From positions 248,001 through 312,000 of the forward strand of contig NZ_QAOH01000003.1 of assembly GCF_003050785.1 (NCBI RefSeq): 64,000 nucleotides of DNA, given 5' to 3'. The stretch comes from Celeribacter persicus (GTDB lineage: Bacteria > Pseudomonadota > Alphaproteobacteria > Rhodobacterales > Rhodobacteraceae). The notes below the pieces were generated by a model. That model searched no databases, was not told the origin of the DNA, and was given only the letters and a program-made list of their open reading frames with translations. This document shows, in pieces, positions 28,881 through 40,701 of the stretch (position 1 is the first letter of the stretch; every line of letters starts with the position of its first letter). The translations under genes were made by a program, and so were the position numbers.

Positions 28881-30107
28881 TCAGGCTTTTCCGAGTTGCG
28901 GCACAGGCTCTGTCCCATGGATCGCAACCTTCCAGAGATCCAGTATCCGCTCCGGGGCAAACCGCTCGATTGCCTTGAAACCACCCTCTCCCAATGCCGC
29001 ACGTCGCTCCGGGTCGCGCATGAGTTTAGCCATCTCAACACTCAGATTTTGCGCGCGATTTCCTTCGGATGGCACGAAAATACCACTTCGGCCATTTTCG
29101 ACGATGAAATTGAAACCCGAACAATCTTCATATCCCAGAACCGGAAGGCCATGGGCCAGAGCCTCCGTGATCACAAGTCCAAACCCCTCGAACTTTGCGG
29201 GGTGCGCCAGCAATGATGCTGAAAAATAGACACTTTCGATGTCGCGGGTGTCGCCCATCAACATGACGGTATCCTCCAGGCCATGCTTTCGAATGAGATC
29301 AGACAGTTCATGCTCCAAAGGGCCGACGCCATAAATCCGGCAGCTCCAGTCGGGAAAATCGGCCTTGAGATGTGACCAGGCCTCGATCAGCAGGCGGTGT
29401 TCTTTCACATCCGCCAGACGACCGACCGAGATCACGGTCTTTTCCCGTTTTGCCTGCGCAAGACGGGATGGCGACACGGGCGGGACGGCATTGGGCATGA
29501 CGATCAACCTGTCCTGCAACCGTGTCGGGAACCAATCGCGAAATTCGGGCAACAGGATACCGATTGCGTCGTAACGCTCCAGAACCCGTCGCCGGTACAT
29601 CCGGTCGACCGGGTTCGGGTCCCAACGCTCGGGATTGTCGAAATCCTGTTCCGGAACATTGTGCAAAGACGCAAACAGCCGGGGTTTGTGACGGAACCGT
29701 GCCAGCCCGAGCGCAGTCACGGCCGGGGGCAGGAAGGCGACAACGATATCGGGCGCTGTCGCATCTATATGGCGCCCGAGGCGCCGCCAGAATCCACCGT
29801 GCATACTGACCCATTTCAGGCGCCGGACACCTGGCCAGAGCACATCGCTGCGATGGAACCGGGCACGCAGACGATCCAGAACACGCCTTCCCCGCGATCT
29901 GAATTCATTGGCCGGACGAATGTTCGACTGAATGATGCCCGCGCGCAGGGGGTAGAAGGGCGGTTTGCCACGGGGTTCATGAGTGACGATCTCGATGGCA
30001 TATCCAGCATCGTGGAGCGCATTGGCCGTCTCGATCAGGACACGTTCGGCCCCACCGCTGCGCAACGCAAGTTTTTCGATCACGAAACAGATTTTCAACT
30101 GACGCAT
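28881..30107 (-). CDS. Family 4 glycosyltransferase
   Basis: 408-residue GT-B enzyme. Residues near the start read FVIEKLALRSGGAERVLIETANAL, the classical GT4 loop, and the donor domain has VISVGRLADVKEHRLLIEAWS and AHPAKFEGFGLVITEALAHGLPVLGYE with the E-x7-E motif. The ATG at 30107, which has GAGGGAGGG upstream, is chosen over 30146, which overlaps the previous gene. Its product adds a retained-configuration sugar; donor not known. Confidence 0.92.
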   Translation of the reverse strand: MRQLKICFVIEKLALRSGGAERVLIETANALHDAGYAIEIVTHEPRGKPPFYPLRAGIIQSNIRPANEFRSRGRRVLDRLRARFHRSDVLWPGVRRLKWVSMHGGFWRRLGRHIDATAPDIVVAFLPPAVTALGLARFRHKPRLFASLHNVPEQDFDNPERWDPNPVDRMYRRRVLERYDAIGILLPEFRDWFPTRLQDRLIVMPNAVPPVSPSRLAQAKREKTVISVGRLADVKEHRLLIEAWSHLKADFPDWSCRIYGVGPLEHELSDLIRKHGLEDTVMLMGDTRDIESVYFSASLLAHPAKFEGFGLVITEALAHGLPVLGYEDCSGFNFIVENGRSGIFVPSEGNRAQNLSVEMAKLMRDPERRAALGEGGFKAIERFAPERILDLWKVAIHGTEPVPQLGKA

Positions 30108-30127
30108 TTTGGGTTTTGCCCTCCCTC

Positions 30128-30841
30128 TCATCCGCTCAAACCGCAAAACTTGTTCACGTAGATGTCAGCCAGGCTTTCGAGCAATTTGTCAGGGTTCATC
30201 ATCGAGGGGCGCATACCCGATTTGCTCATGAAAGCATGACGCTCCGCCAAAAGACTTATCGCCCGGTCATGTGACTCCGGCGAAAGGCCCCGCCTTTCAA
30301 GATGCTTGCAGAAAGAGGAAAGGTTTCCGGACGCCCATTGATTGGCCGCCATACTGCCGGGGATATTCGGCGATGCCGGAGTAAGACGGATGGAAGAAAG
30401 ATCGGAGATCACGATCTCCTCATTCCGCAGAGTCTGAAAGACCGCGAAATGCGCGGGCGGTTCCGTGATTGCGGCCATGTCGGTCATCGTGACGCGATAC
30501 GGGTGCACCGTGAGCCTGCGACTGCCCAGATGGGTTTTCATCTGCCGGAGCATCGCGGCAACGCGTTCCGCCATTACCTGACTGTCCAGAGCACTTGGGA
30601 AAATCAACACCGGCCAGTGATCACCGGAGCTTTCCACCTCAAGAGCCAGTGAAGCCGCCTCAAGCCGACGGTCCGCTTCGAACTCCAGCAAGCGCTCATG
30701 ATAATACCGCCCCGCTGTCCGGGAATACCATGGCATTTCAAAGACAACCGCCTGCTCGGGCAAAAACTCATGCAATTCGGGAATGGTGATATACCGCGGC
30801 AAAAGCAAAGAGCTGTCACCTATAACCAGAATAAGCTCCAT
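30128..30841 (-). CDS. Unrecognised capsule-locus protein
   Basis: 237 residues, beginning MELILVIGDSSLLLPRYITI. I do not recognise a family. It is not predicted to cross the membrane and has no signal peptide. The N-terminal VIGDSSLLL hints at an alpha/beta core, possibly a nucleotide-sugar or SGNH-like fold, but no catalytic set is clear. It lies 4 bp after the GT2 gene and 20 bp before a GT4 gene in the same operon, so a role in making or modifying the polysaccharide is the simplest reading. Confidence 0.7.
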   Translation of the reverse strand: MELILVIGDSSLLLPRYITIPELHEFLPEQAVVFEMPWYSRTAGRYYHERLLEFEADRRLEAASLALEVESSGDHWPVLIFPSALDSQVMAERVAAMLRQMKTHLGSRRLTVHPYRVTMTDMAAITEPPAHFAVFQTLRNEEIVISDLSSIRLTPASPNIPGSMAANQWASGNLSSFCKHLERRGLSPESHDRAISLLAERHAFMSKSGMRPSMMNPDKLLESLADIYVNKFCGLSG

Positions 30842-30844
30842 GGT

Positions 30845-31735
30845 TCAGCCTTTCTGAAGCGATGTTTTCGTGCGGTACAGGGCATACCTTGGATCGCTTC
30901 CGAAGGCCTGCAGCCAGAACTTGAGCGCCATCAGCGGCCTTTTGTTGTTTTCGGCAAAACGTGCTGCGACAAAGTCGGCCTTGGCATGGGAACGGCGACG
31001 AAAACCGTGACCGTATCGGCCCAGGGCAGGCCCGTGTTTGTTGAAAATCGTATCGTAACAATCGCGAATTTCCTGCGCATTACGCCCGACATCGGATTTG
31101 AAATAACAACACAGGGGCTCAGACTGGCCGGTGTTCACCAAACGCCCGCCACCGCGGACGAAAGAAATGAAATAATCCAGATCCTGTAATCTCGGGAGGC
31201 GTTCGTCAAAGCCCCCGACCAGATTGAAGGACTCGCGCGTCCCCAGAAGCGTCCAGAGATATGCCCGCAGCCTGTCGCCGACGAAAAGGTTCTTGAGTTG
31301 ATCGCCAGAGGTGGTCTGAGTGACCTTCCGACGCTTTCGCCCCATCCATTGCCAATCATAATTGCAGGTGACCCAGATGCGGTTCAGATCTTCCCCCGCA
31401 TATACGCATTGATAGATCGTGTTGAACTGATCTTGCAGTTTGTGTTTGTACCAGACATCGCCCGCATCTAGCCATGCAATGAAACGCGCATCGGCCGCCG
31501 CGAGAAGTTTGTTCCGGGTCACCGGGCGACCGCGGTTTTCAGGGCTTTTCATAAATTCGATTTTCAACGCGCTGTTCAGGATAACCTTTTCGGCATGTGC
31601 CAGTTCTTCCTTATCCGACCCGTCATCCATCACTATCGCACGCAGCTTTCCTTTCCAGCTCTGTGCCTCAATCGACTGAAGCGTCATGTCCAGCGCAGCA
31701 GCGTCGTTATAATGCGGTATGAGAACGTCCAGCAT
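30845..31735 (-). CDS. Family 2 glycosyltransferase
   Basis: 296-residue GT-A enzyme starting MLDVLIPHYNDAAALDMTLQ. It has the nucleotide motif IVMDDGSDKEEL, the donor region GRPVTRNKLLAAAD and the acidic WLDAGDVWYKHKL in place of the usual DADD, then a GGFDERLPRLQDLDYFI acceptor segment. The ATG at 31735 has AAAGGGAG six bases upstream; a GTG at 31756 is a weaker alternative. It follows the kpsT-like gene by 51 bp. Confidence 0.88.
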   Translation of the reverse strand: MLDVLIPHYNDAAALDMTLQSIEAQSWKGKLRAIVMDDGSDKEELAHAEKVILNSALKIEFMKSPENRGRPVTRNKLLAAADARFIAWLDAGDVWYKHKLQDQFNTIYQCVYAGEDLNRIWVTCNYDWQWMGRKRRKVTQTTSGDQLKNLFVGDRLRAYLWTLLGTRESFNLVGGFDERLPRLQDLDYFISFVRGGGRLVNTGQSEPLCCYFKSDVGRNAQEIRDCYDTIFNKHGPALGRYGHGFRRRSHAKADFVAARFAENNKRPLMALKFWLQAFGSDPRYALYRTKTSLQKG

Positions 31736-31786
31736 GTCACTCCCTTTTCGTTTCACGGCAGGGGAAGCTGCGACGCGCAGCGCCCC

Positions 31787-32455
31787 CTAGCCGTAATCTC
31801 GCGCATTCATGTTGTTTTCATGCGCGTGAATCGCCTCTCTGATATCGCCGAAAAAGGTTAATGAGCCGTTTTCCAGAACCGCACCGCAGTCACAAAGATC
31901 ACGGATCATGCGCATGTTGTGAGACACGACGATCGCTCCGCTGTGTTGCAGGCGTTCATGCATCACGGCACTGCTTTTCTGCCGAAACGCCGCATCACCG
32001 ACCGAAGTCACCTCGTCGATGATATAGGTATCGAAAGGAATCCCCACCGAAACGGCAAAGGCCAGACGCGCCTTCATACCTGACGAATAGGTTCGGACCG
32101 GCAGATGAAAGTCTTCGCCAAGCTCGCAAAAGTCCTCGGCAAATGCGCAAAGCTCATCCGTATCCACACCGTACACACGCGCCACGAATCGCGTGTTTTG
32201 CGCCCCAGTCAAGGCTCCGTGAAAGGAGCCCGAGAATCCGACCGGCCAGGAAATGGAGCCTCTCGTCCGGATATTGCCAAAATCCGGTTTGAGGCTTCCG
32301 GCAATCATGCGCAAAAGCGTGGATTTCCCGGCACCGTTACGCCCCAAAAGCGCCACGCTGCGCCCTCCGGGAATGGTCAGGCTGGCGTTGCGCACGATAT
32401 ATTTGAGCGTGGTTCCGTTACGATAGGCTTTCGTCAGATGTTCGAGGCGCACCAT
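31787..32455 (-). CDS. kpsT: Capsule export ABC transporter ATPase (KpsT-like)
   Basis: 222-residue ABC ATPase of the polysaccharide-export type. It shows Walker [11 protein letters not shown], the signature [14 protein letters not shown] and Walker [12 protein letters not shown] with the catalytic glutamate, followed by an H-loop VSHNMRM. The short length with no C-terminal regulatory domain matches KpsT. Its start is adjacent to the stop of the kpsE-like gene. It should pair with the KpsM-like permease encoded divergently at 33738. Confidence 0.92.
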   Translation of the reverse strand: MVRLEHLTKAYRNGTTLKYIVRNASLTIPGGRSVALLGRNGAGKSTLLRMIAGSLKPDFGNIRTRGSISWPVGFSGSFHGALTGAQNTRFVARVYGVDTDELCAFAEDFCELGEDFHLPVRTYSSGMKARLAFAVSVGIPFDTYIIDEVTSVGDAAFRQKSSAVMHERLQHSGAIVVSHNMRMIRDLCDCGAVLENGSLTFFGDIREAIHAHENNMNARDYG

Positions 32456-32456
32456 A

Positions 32457-33656
32457 TCAGCGGCGATCCCGCAGCGAATAATAGACCAGAATACCGATCA
32501 TCCAGATGAAAAACGCAAAGAACAGAACCATACCGGGAACGAGAAATTTTTTCGGATATTCCGATGTCTGCGCCAGCGTGGGTCGGACATGGGCCGCCAG
32601 ATACCGGCTACGATGACTGGCCTCAGCCATCGCGACATCCAGAGCGGTCATGGCTTGCAAATAGGATTTTTCAGCGAACTCAACCTCGACGCTCAACTCT
32701 TCGAACTGCCCTATCAGGTCGGCATAAGCATTCTTTCCGTCCTGCATTTGCGGCCCGAATTTTTGGCGCTGCACGTCGAGCTGATGTTCGATCACCTTGA
32801 TCTTGCGATCGAGTTGCTCGATCCGCGGATCCGCTCCGGTCGTGGTCATTGCGATCATACCCCGATCAATGAGCGCGTCCGTCAACTGTTCCTGTAAATT
32901 GGCAATCACCCCCATCTGGCCGCTCAGATCCACTTCCGGGTCCATGATCTGGGTCTCACTGCGGAAACTCGCAAGATTCTTGCGCGCCGTTTTGAGACGT
33001 TGCACAGCAATATCAAGCTCTTGTCGTGCATATCTTGTGGCATCCTCCCGGGCAGACGATGCCAGATTATTGATCATCATACTGCTGAGATCGAAGATCC
33101 CATTGGCGACGTCCTGCGCCTGAATCGGGTCGAAAGCACGCACTTCAATCTCAAGAATGCCCGCGCCACCGTCATAAGACACCGATACCACCCTGCGCCA
33201 ATAAGCGACAAGGTCCTCCACCGTCGACTGAGGATACAAGCAGAAGACAATGTCCTTCTGCTCCGGCAGACAGGCATAGATGCCCCTGAGATTGAGCCGT
33301 GCATCGAGTTCCTCGACCAAAGCCTGACTATGGATAAAATCGGCCAGAATCTCGGAATCCAGCGAATCCGCGCCCCCGAGCTGGCTCATGCCGCCAAGGA
33401 TTTCGAGAGCAGGCGCGCTCTGTGCGCTTCGGACGGAAAAGGCGATGCGGGAGGCATACTGGTCTCGTGCCACGCCCCAAATGTAACCGACCGCGAGCAG
33501 AACCGGCAAAATCGTACAGAGCAGAAAGGAGAGAAACAGAAAACGATGCCTTTTGCGCAACCTTACGGGCCTCGCGGAAGGCAGAATGACCACCGGTGCT
33601 GGTTCGACCACAGAAATATTCGGTGAATTAGATTTTCGCGATGCTTTCCCGGCCAA
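32457..33656 (-). CDS. kpsE: Capsule export inner-membrane protein (KpsE/CtrB/BexC-like)
   Basis: 399-residue polysaccharide co-polymerase/export protein. A membrane helix near residues 35-60 ([20 protein letters not shown]) and another at the C-terminus ([19 protein letters not shown]) bracket a long periplasmic, partly coiled-coil region ([22 protein letters not shown], a Q/E-rich heptad stretch). This is the topology of KpsE-type proteins linking the ABC pump to the outer-membrane channel. It heads the minus-strand capsule operon. No kpsD, kpsC or kpsS is present in the window. Confidence 0.9.
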   Translation of the reverse strand: MAGKASRKSNSPNISVVEPAPVVILPSARPVRLRKRHRFLFLSFLLCTILPVLLAVGYIWGVARDQYASRIAFSVRSAQSAPALEILGGMSQLGGADSLDSEILADFIHSQALVEELDARLNLRGIYACLPEQKDIVFCLYPQSTVEDLVAYWRRVVSVSYDGGAGILEIEVRAFDPIQAQDVANGIFDLSSMMINNLASSAREDATRYARQELDIAVQRLKTARKNLASFRSETQIMDPEVDLSGQMGVIANLQEQLTDALIDRGMIAMTTTGADPRIEQLDRKIKVIEHQLDVQRQKFGPQMQDGKNAYADLIGQFEELSVEVEFAEKSYLQAMTALDVAMAEASHRSRYLAAHVRPTLAQTSEYPKKFLVPGMVLFFAFFIWMIGILVYYSLRDRR

Positions 33657-33678
33657 AGTGCTTACCTCTCGGTCCCAG

Positions 33679-33693
33679 TTAACCGATTTCTAA
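33679..33693. promoter_or_regulatory. CtrA-like motif in the kpsE/kpsM divergent region
   Basis: TTAA-N7-CTAA, one mismatch from the CtrA consensus, in the 81-bp interval between the divergent capsule genes. The same stretch has a CCGA/TCGG inverted repeat. Low-complexity chance matches cannot be excluded. Confidence 0.35.
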
Positions 33694-33737
33694 CTCGGCA
33701 TGACGTAAGCCTCATCACATCAGCAATTGGTAAATAA

Positions 33738-34565
33738 ATGATGAGGTTCAGTGCACTACATGCGAATGACGGGACAGACAGCATGAGTATGGCCGGGCAC
33801 TCACCCTCCCTTGGGCGCGCCGTGCGGACGATCTCTGCCTTGATGCTAAGGGAGATGGCGACGAATTACGGCCGCACACCGGGAGGATATCTTTGGGCGA
33901 TTCTCGAACCCGTGGCCGGGATTACGCTCATCACAATCTTCTTTTCGCTCGCCTTTCACCAACCTCCGATTGGTGAACATTTCATACTGTTTTATGCTTC
34001 GGGGATACTGCCCTTCACCATGTACAAGGACATGTCGACAAAGATTGGTCGGGCCATTTCCTTCAATGAGAAACTGCTATCCTATCCATCCGTGACCTTC
34101 ATGGACGCGATTCTGGCGCGACTCATGCTGAATGCGCTCACACAGGTCATGATCTTCTGCCTGATGTTTGGCGCCATCCTGCTTTTCACTGGCACAGACT
34201 TACGTCACCTCAACCCGTCCATGATCGCACTCGCCTTGTGTGGCGTCATCGTGTTTTCGTTCGGCATCGGTGTCATCAATGCATTGTTGTTTGAAAAGCT
34301 GCCCGTCTGGGAACAGATCTGGGCCATTCTGAACCGCCCCATGTTCTTGATTTCGACAATTTTCTACCAGTTCGAAAACATTCCGGACGCTTTCAGGCCA
34401 ATCCTCTGGTTCAATCCTCTGGTGCATATCGTCGGGGTGATGAGGCGTGGGATCTATCCGACCTATGACGCGGATTTTGTATCCCTGCCGTATATTTTCG
34501 GGCCGCCTCTCGTTCTGTCGGCCTTTGGCATTCTATTCCTGCGGGCTTTCCATAATGGTCAATAA
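33738..34565 (+). CDS. kpsM: Capsule export ABC transporter permease (KpsM-like)
   Basis: 275-residue ABC-2 type membrane protein with about six hydrophobic helices. The N-terminal amphipathic part has LGRAVRTISALMLREMATNYGRTPGGYLWAILEP, the usual cytoplasmic start of KpsM/Wzm proteins. It should form the pump with KpsT, which is encoded in the opposite direction. The first ATG (33738) has only a weak ribosome site; ATGs at 33741 and 33783 are alternatives. Transcribed divergently from kpsE. Confidence 0.9.
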   Translation: MMRFSALHANDGTDSMSMAGHSPSLGRAVRTISALMLREMATNYGRTPGGYLWAILEPVAGITLITIFFSLAFHQPPIGEHFILFYASGILPFTMYKDMSTKIGRAISFNEKLLSYPSVTFMDAILARLMLNALTQVMIFCLMFGAILLFTGTDLRHLNPSMIALALCGVIVFSFGIGVINALLFEKLPVWEQIWAILNRPMFLISTIFYQFENIPDAFRPILWFNPLVHIVGVMRRGIYPTYDADFVSLPYIFGPPLVLSAFGILFLRAFHNGQ

Positions 34566-34591
34566 GAGCAGAAATTCGGATGCCCCTCCAT

Positions 34592-34626
34592 AAAAGAAGC
34601 TGCCATGGCAATCGCATGGCAGCTTC
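34592..34626 (-). terminator. Rho-independent terminator after gyrB
   Basis: GAAGCTGCCATG (34596-34607) and CATGGCAGCTTC (34615-34626) form a perfect 12-bp stem with a 7-nt loop. Read on the minus strand, the stem is followed by TTTTA, so it ends the gyrB transcript. On the plus strand it lies just after kpsM, but without a T-run. Confidence 0.85.
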
Positions 34627-34661
34627 CCCGTCCCATCATATCGCGCGTTTGGCGCGAACCG

Positions 34662-37121
<2,460 letters not shown>

Positions 37122-37198
37122 CTATTTTATACGCGAGCGGGTCCGGGATGTCACGCAATTGACATAGAAAAGCGTGGGAAAAAGACGGGTTTTCGCGA

Positions 37199-37819
37199 TC
37201 AGACGAAAGGCAAGATCAGACCGACGAAAATCAGCAGGCTGCCTGCGGAAATATTCATCCGCCTGAGTGCTTTCGGGGAGGTCATGATCTTGCGCACCGC
37301 ACCGACGGAGGCCCCCAGGATCAGGTTGCCGACCAGAGGGATCACGGCGGAGATCGTACAGATGGCCGCAATGTCGTAAACGGTCAAGGCCGAGAGATCG
37401 AAGAACCCCGGCAGAAAGCCCATGTAGAACAAGATCGCCTTCGGATTGCCGAGGATGCAGATCAGACCCGCAACAAACCCCGCCCACATACCGGGACGGG
37501 TCAGGCGACTGTCGGCGGCGATTTGTTTATCGGCGTGACGGATGAGCAACCCCCCCATGGCGATGAACATCACCACGGCAATCCAGCGCATGACGGTAAG
37601 AAAGCCCGAAAATTCGGAAACGATCCAGCTCACGCCGAGGATCGCCAGAAGCGACCACAGGAAATCGCCGATCACAACGCCGAGCGCCAGAGGCCATGCG
37701 GCATGAAACCCGCCCGAAAGCGAGCGCGCCAGCATGGCGAGCCAGACGGGGCCGGGAGTCAGAAAGAGGATCAGAAGCGCGAAGGCATAGAGGCCAAGAT
37801 CGCCGGGGGTGATGGTCAT
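37199..37819 (-). CDS. LysE/RhtB family exporter
   Basis: 206-residue membrane protein with about five to six helices. The family motif near the N-terminus, LILFLTPGPVWLAMLARSLSGG, and GFVAGLICILGNPKAILFYMGF in the middle mark a LysE-type amino-acid or homoserine exporter. It overlaps the VOC gene by 4 bp (ATGA), so it is part of a recF-VOC-lysE translational unit. Confidence 0.92.
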   Translation of the reverse strand: MTITPGDLGLYAFALLILFLTPGPVWLAMLARSLSGGFHAAWPLALGVVIGDFLWSLLAILGVSWIVSEFSGFLTVMRWIAVVMFIAMGGLLIRHADKQIAADSRLTRPGMWAGFVAGLICILGNPKAILFYMGFLPGFFDLSALTVYDIAAICTISAVIPLVGNLILGASVGAVRKIMTSPKALRRMNISAGSLLIFVGLILPFV

Positions 37820-38262
37820 TCGGGGTCTTTCTCGGGCTCTTGCAAAGTAAGACTACCGTCCGCATCGAGCGGCCAGAACGGATTGTAAGCCAGTTCCCAG
37901 ACATGGCCGTCCGGGTCGGCGTAATAGCCGGAATAGCCACCCCAAAAGACCTTTTCCGGGCGTTTCAAAACGGTTGCACCCGCCGCTTCGGCCAACGCGA
38001 AAGCTTCATCGACCTCTGCTTCCGACAGGAAGTTCTGTGCCAGCGTCATTGCCCCGGTGCCAAGAGGCGTACCGGGACGGGCCTGATCCTCGGCCAGAGT
38101 TTCCCGTCCGAAAAGCCCGAGTGCAAACCCGTTCGCCTGGTAGACGGTCATCTCGTCTTGCGAACTCGGATGCATCTGCCAGCCCAAAGCCGCATAAAAG
38201 GCACGGGCGCGCGCCATATCGTCCACACCAAGGGTGATCAAGGTCACACGTTGCGGCGTCAT
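37816..38262 (-). CDS. VOC family (glyoxalase/bleomycin-resistance fold) protein
   Basis: 148 residues, starting MTPQRVTLITLGVDDMARARAFY, the first VOC beta-alpha-beta unit, with a second unit ending in YYADPDGHVWELAYNPFWP where the metal-ligand glutamate of the family sits. It may be a glyoxalase-like lyase or dioxygenase; no substrate is indicated. Its start overlaps the recF stop by 4 bp. Confidence 0.88.
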   Translation of the reverse strand: MTPQRVTLITLGVDDMARARAFYAALGWQMHPSSQDEMTVYQANGFALGLFGRETLAEDQARPGTPLGTGAMTLAQNFLSEAEVDEAFALAEAAGATVLKRPEKVFWGGYSGYYADPDGHVWELAYNPFWPLDADGSLTLQEPEKDPE

Positions 38263-39374
38263 CCGGGTATCCTTTCGTCAATCAGGGAAAGACCTGCGTC
38301 TTCCCGCACTTCGATCTGCATCGCGCGCGTGCCGAGTTCGGCGAACAATTCGGGGCCCGTCCCGGTCATGAAAGCCTGCGCGCCCAGTGCGCAAATCTCA
38401 TCATAGAGCGCCGCGCGGCGGGAGGCATCGAGATGGGCTGCAACCTCGTCCAGCAGAAAGATCGGCGCAGCTCCGAAGTCTTCCGCCAAAGCGCGACCAT
38501 TTGCAAGGATGAGCGAAATCAGAAGCGCCTTTTGCTCTCCGGTCGAGCACTGATCTGCTGGTACACCTTTGGCCGTGTAGATCGCTCCCAAATCGGCGCG
38601 ATGCGGCCCGATCAACGTGCGACCTGCTGCCAGATCGCGCGGACGTCCCTCCCGAAACGCGGCCAGAAGGTCCTCTTGCCCGACAGGCAGTTCCATATCG
38701 TCAGACGCCTTGAGCGACAATTCCGCCGCCGGGAACGCGGTTTCCGCCCCGTCCTGCGCCTCCGCCAATCGGGTCAGCGTCGAGATGCGATGCGCCATGA
38801 TCGCCGCCCCATGCTCCGCCATCTGCGCCTCAAGCGCGCCATACCAATGCGCGTCCCGCACCATGTCCTTCAATAGGCGATTGCGCTCCCGCATCGCCTT
38901 CTCATAGGCCAGAACCGCCTCGGCATGGCGCGGCTCAAATGACATCACCATGCGGTCTAGAAACCGCCTCCGCCCTTCGGCCCCTTCGATCCAGAGCCGG
39001 TCCATCGCCGGAATGAGCCAGACGACCCGCGCGATCCGGCCCAGGGCAACCTGTGGCGCGGGTTTGCCGTCGATCTTCACACTCCGGGACGCGCCCGGTT
39101 CGGCCCAGGTTTCCACCTCATGCAACTGATGCAGAGAGTGCAGATCGGCGCGAATTTTCCAACCGAGTCCCTCGGGCTTGCGCGCAATCTCATCGGGACT
39201 CGCGCGCCGCAACCCACGCCCCGGAGAGAGCAAGGAAACCGCTTCGAGAATGTTCGTCTTACCCGCGCCATTCGGCCCCCAAATGGCGACAGGCCGCCCG
39301 TCCAATTCGAGACGCGCGGCCTTGTGGGAGCGGAAATGCGACAGGCTCAGCTCTTCTATGAACAGGCCGCCCAT
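38259..39374 (-). CDS. recF: DNA replication and repair protein RecF
   Basis: 371-residue SMC-like ATPase that helps load RecA at gaps. Walker A is GPNGAGKTNILEA; the signature region is QCSTGEQKALLISLILA, and Walker B is FLLDEVAAHLDASRR. The start MGGLFIEELSLSHFRSHK at 39374 matches the family; longer in-frame extensions run into dnaN's end. It lies 34 bp after dnaN in the conserved dnaA-dnaN-recF order. Confidence 0.96.
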   Translation of the reverse strand: MGGLFIEELSLSHFRSHKAARLELDGRPVAIWGPNGAGKTNILEAVSLLSPGRGLRRASPDEIARKPEGLGWKIRADLHSLHQLHEVETWAEPGASRSVKIDGKPAPQVALGRIARVVWLIPAMDRLWIEGAEGRRRFLDRMVMSFEPRHAEAVLAYEKAMRERNRLLKDMVRDAHWYGALEAQMAEHGAAIMAHRISTLTRLAEAQDGAETAFPAAELSLKASDDMELPVGQEDLLAAFREGRPRDLAAGRTLIGPHRADLGAIYTAKGVPADQCSTGEQKALLISLILANGRALAEDFGAAPIFLLDEVAAHLDASRRAALYDEICALGAQAFMTGTGPELFAELGTRAMQIEVREDAGLSLIDERIPG

Positions 39375-39408
39375 CGCATCCCTCTGGTTTTCTTCTTGGC
39401 AGAAATAC

Positions 39409-40527
39409 TCAAACCCGCATCGGCATGACGACATAGACAGCGGAGGTGTCATTGCCTTCGCGCATCAAAGTCGGATCGCCCGAGGAATTGAACAGGAACA
39501 CGGCGTTTTCGCGATCCACCTGAGAGGCGATTTCCAACAAGTATTTCGCGTTGAACCCGATCTCAAGGCGCTCGTCGTTGTAAGCCACAGCCAGCTCTTC
39601 CTCGGCAGCACCGCTGTCGGGCGCATTAACAGAGAGCGTCAGCTTGTCGTCTTCGAGCGTCAGTTTGACCGCGCGGGAACGCTCGGAGGACACGGTGGCC
39701 ACACGGTCCACGGCCTTCGCGAATTCGGCGGCGTCCACTTCGAGCTTTCGGGTGTTGCCCACGGGGATCACCCGGGAGTAATCCGGGAAGGTGCCGTCGA
39801 TGACCTTGGAGGTCAGGGTGATCTCGGGCGTGGCAAAACGCACTTTCGCCTCGGAGACGGAGACAGCGATCGTCATCTCGTCATCGTCGAGAAGCTTGCG
39901 CAGTTCACCCACGGTTTTACGCGGTACGATGACGCCAGGCATATCCGCAGCCTCGGGCGGCAGCGGCGCGTCGATGCGGGCCAGACGATGGCCATCGGTG
40001 GCCACGCAACGCAACGCACGGCCGTTTTCACTGTCGGCGACATGCATGTAGACGCCATTCAGGTAATAGCGGGTTTCCTCAGTCGAGATCGCGAATTTCG
40101 ACTTGTCGAACAGGCGACGCAACACCGGCGCGGGCACGGCGAAGTTGCTGTCGTATTCGGCGGTGGCCATCACCGGGAAGTCCTCTTTCGGCAGCGTCGC
40201 GAGAGAGAAGTTCGACCGCCCCGCCTCGACCGTCAGACGGCCCGTAGTGCTGTCATCGGTGAGTTGGACCATCGCCCCGTCCGGCAGTTTGCGCACGATC
40301 TCGTGCAGCGTCACGGCGGAGACGGTGGTGGCACCGGCACGTTCGACCATGGCCGCGCATTTGTCCACCACTTCGATGTCGAGATCGGTGGCGCGGAAGG
40401 ACACGGTGTCACCCTCGGCCTCGATCAGAACATTGGCGAGGATCGGGATCGTGTTGCGGCGTTCGACAACCGATTGTGCCTGACCGACCGCTTTCAGAAG
40501 CGTGCCGCGTTCGATGCTGATTTTCAT
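39409..40527 (-). CDS. dnaN: DNA polymerase III beta subunit (sliding clamp)
   Basis: 372-residue clamp that holds DNA polymerase III on DNA. The protein begins MKISIERGTLLKAVGQAQSVVERRNTIPIL, and the C-terminus ends with the typical NDTSAVYVVMPMRV (peptide-binding pocket region with YVVMPM). The ATG at 40527 has GAGGG upstream; the extended frame to 40647 lacks similarity. Follows dnaA. Confidence 0.97.
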   Translation of the reverse strand: MKISIERGTLLKAVGQAQSVVERRNTIPILANVLIEAEGDTVSFRATDLDIEVVDKCAAMVERAGATTVSAVTLHEIVRKLPDGAMVQLTDDSTTGRLTVEAGRSNFSLATLPKEDFPVMATAEYDSNFAVPAPVLRRLFDKSKFAISTEETRYYLNGVYMHVADSENGRALRCVATDGHRLARIDAPLPPEAADMPGVIVPRKTVGELRKLLDDDEMTIAVSVSEAKVRFATPEITLTSKVIDGTFPDYSRVIPVGNTRKLEVDAAEFAKAVDRVATVSSERSRAVKLTLEDDKLTLSVNAPDSGAAEEELAVAYNDERLEIGFNAKYLLEIASQVDRENAVFLFNSSGDPTLMREGNDTSAVYVVMPMRV

Positions 40528-40701
40528 ACCACCCTCGCGTGTTTCAAAGCCCGGGGCGATGAAGGTAAACGATCCATCGCCGGGTGCAATAGTTTGTTTG
40601 CCCAGACTGTGTTGCGTCCGGTTCCGAAGGTCAAGAGACGCAGGCACCGCCAGAGACGATTGTCACGGCGGTGCAACGCATTTGACTCAGGTTCGCTACG
40701 C

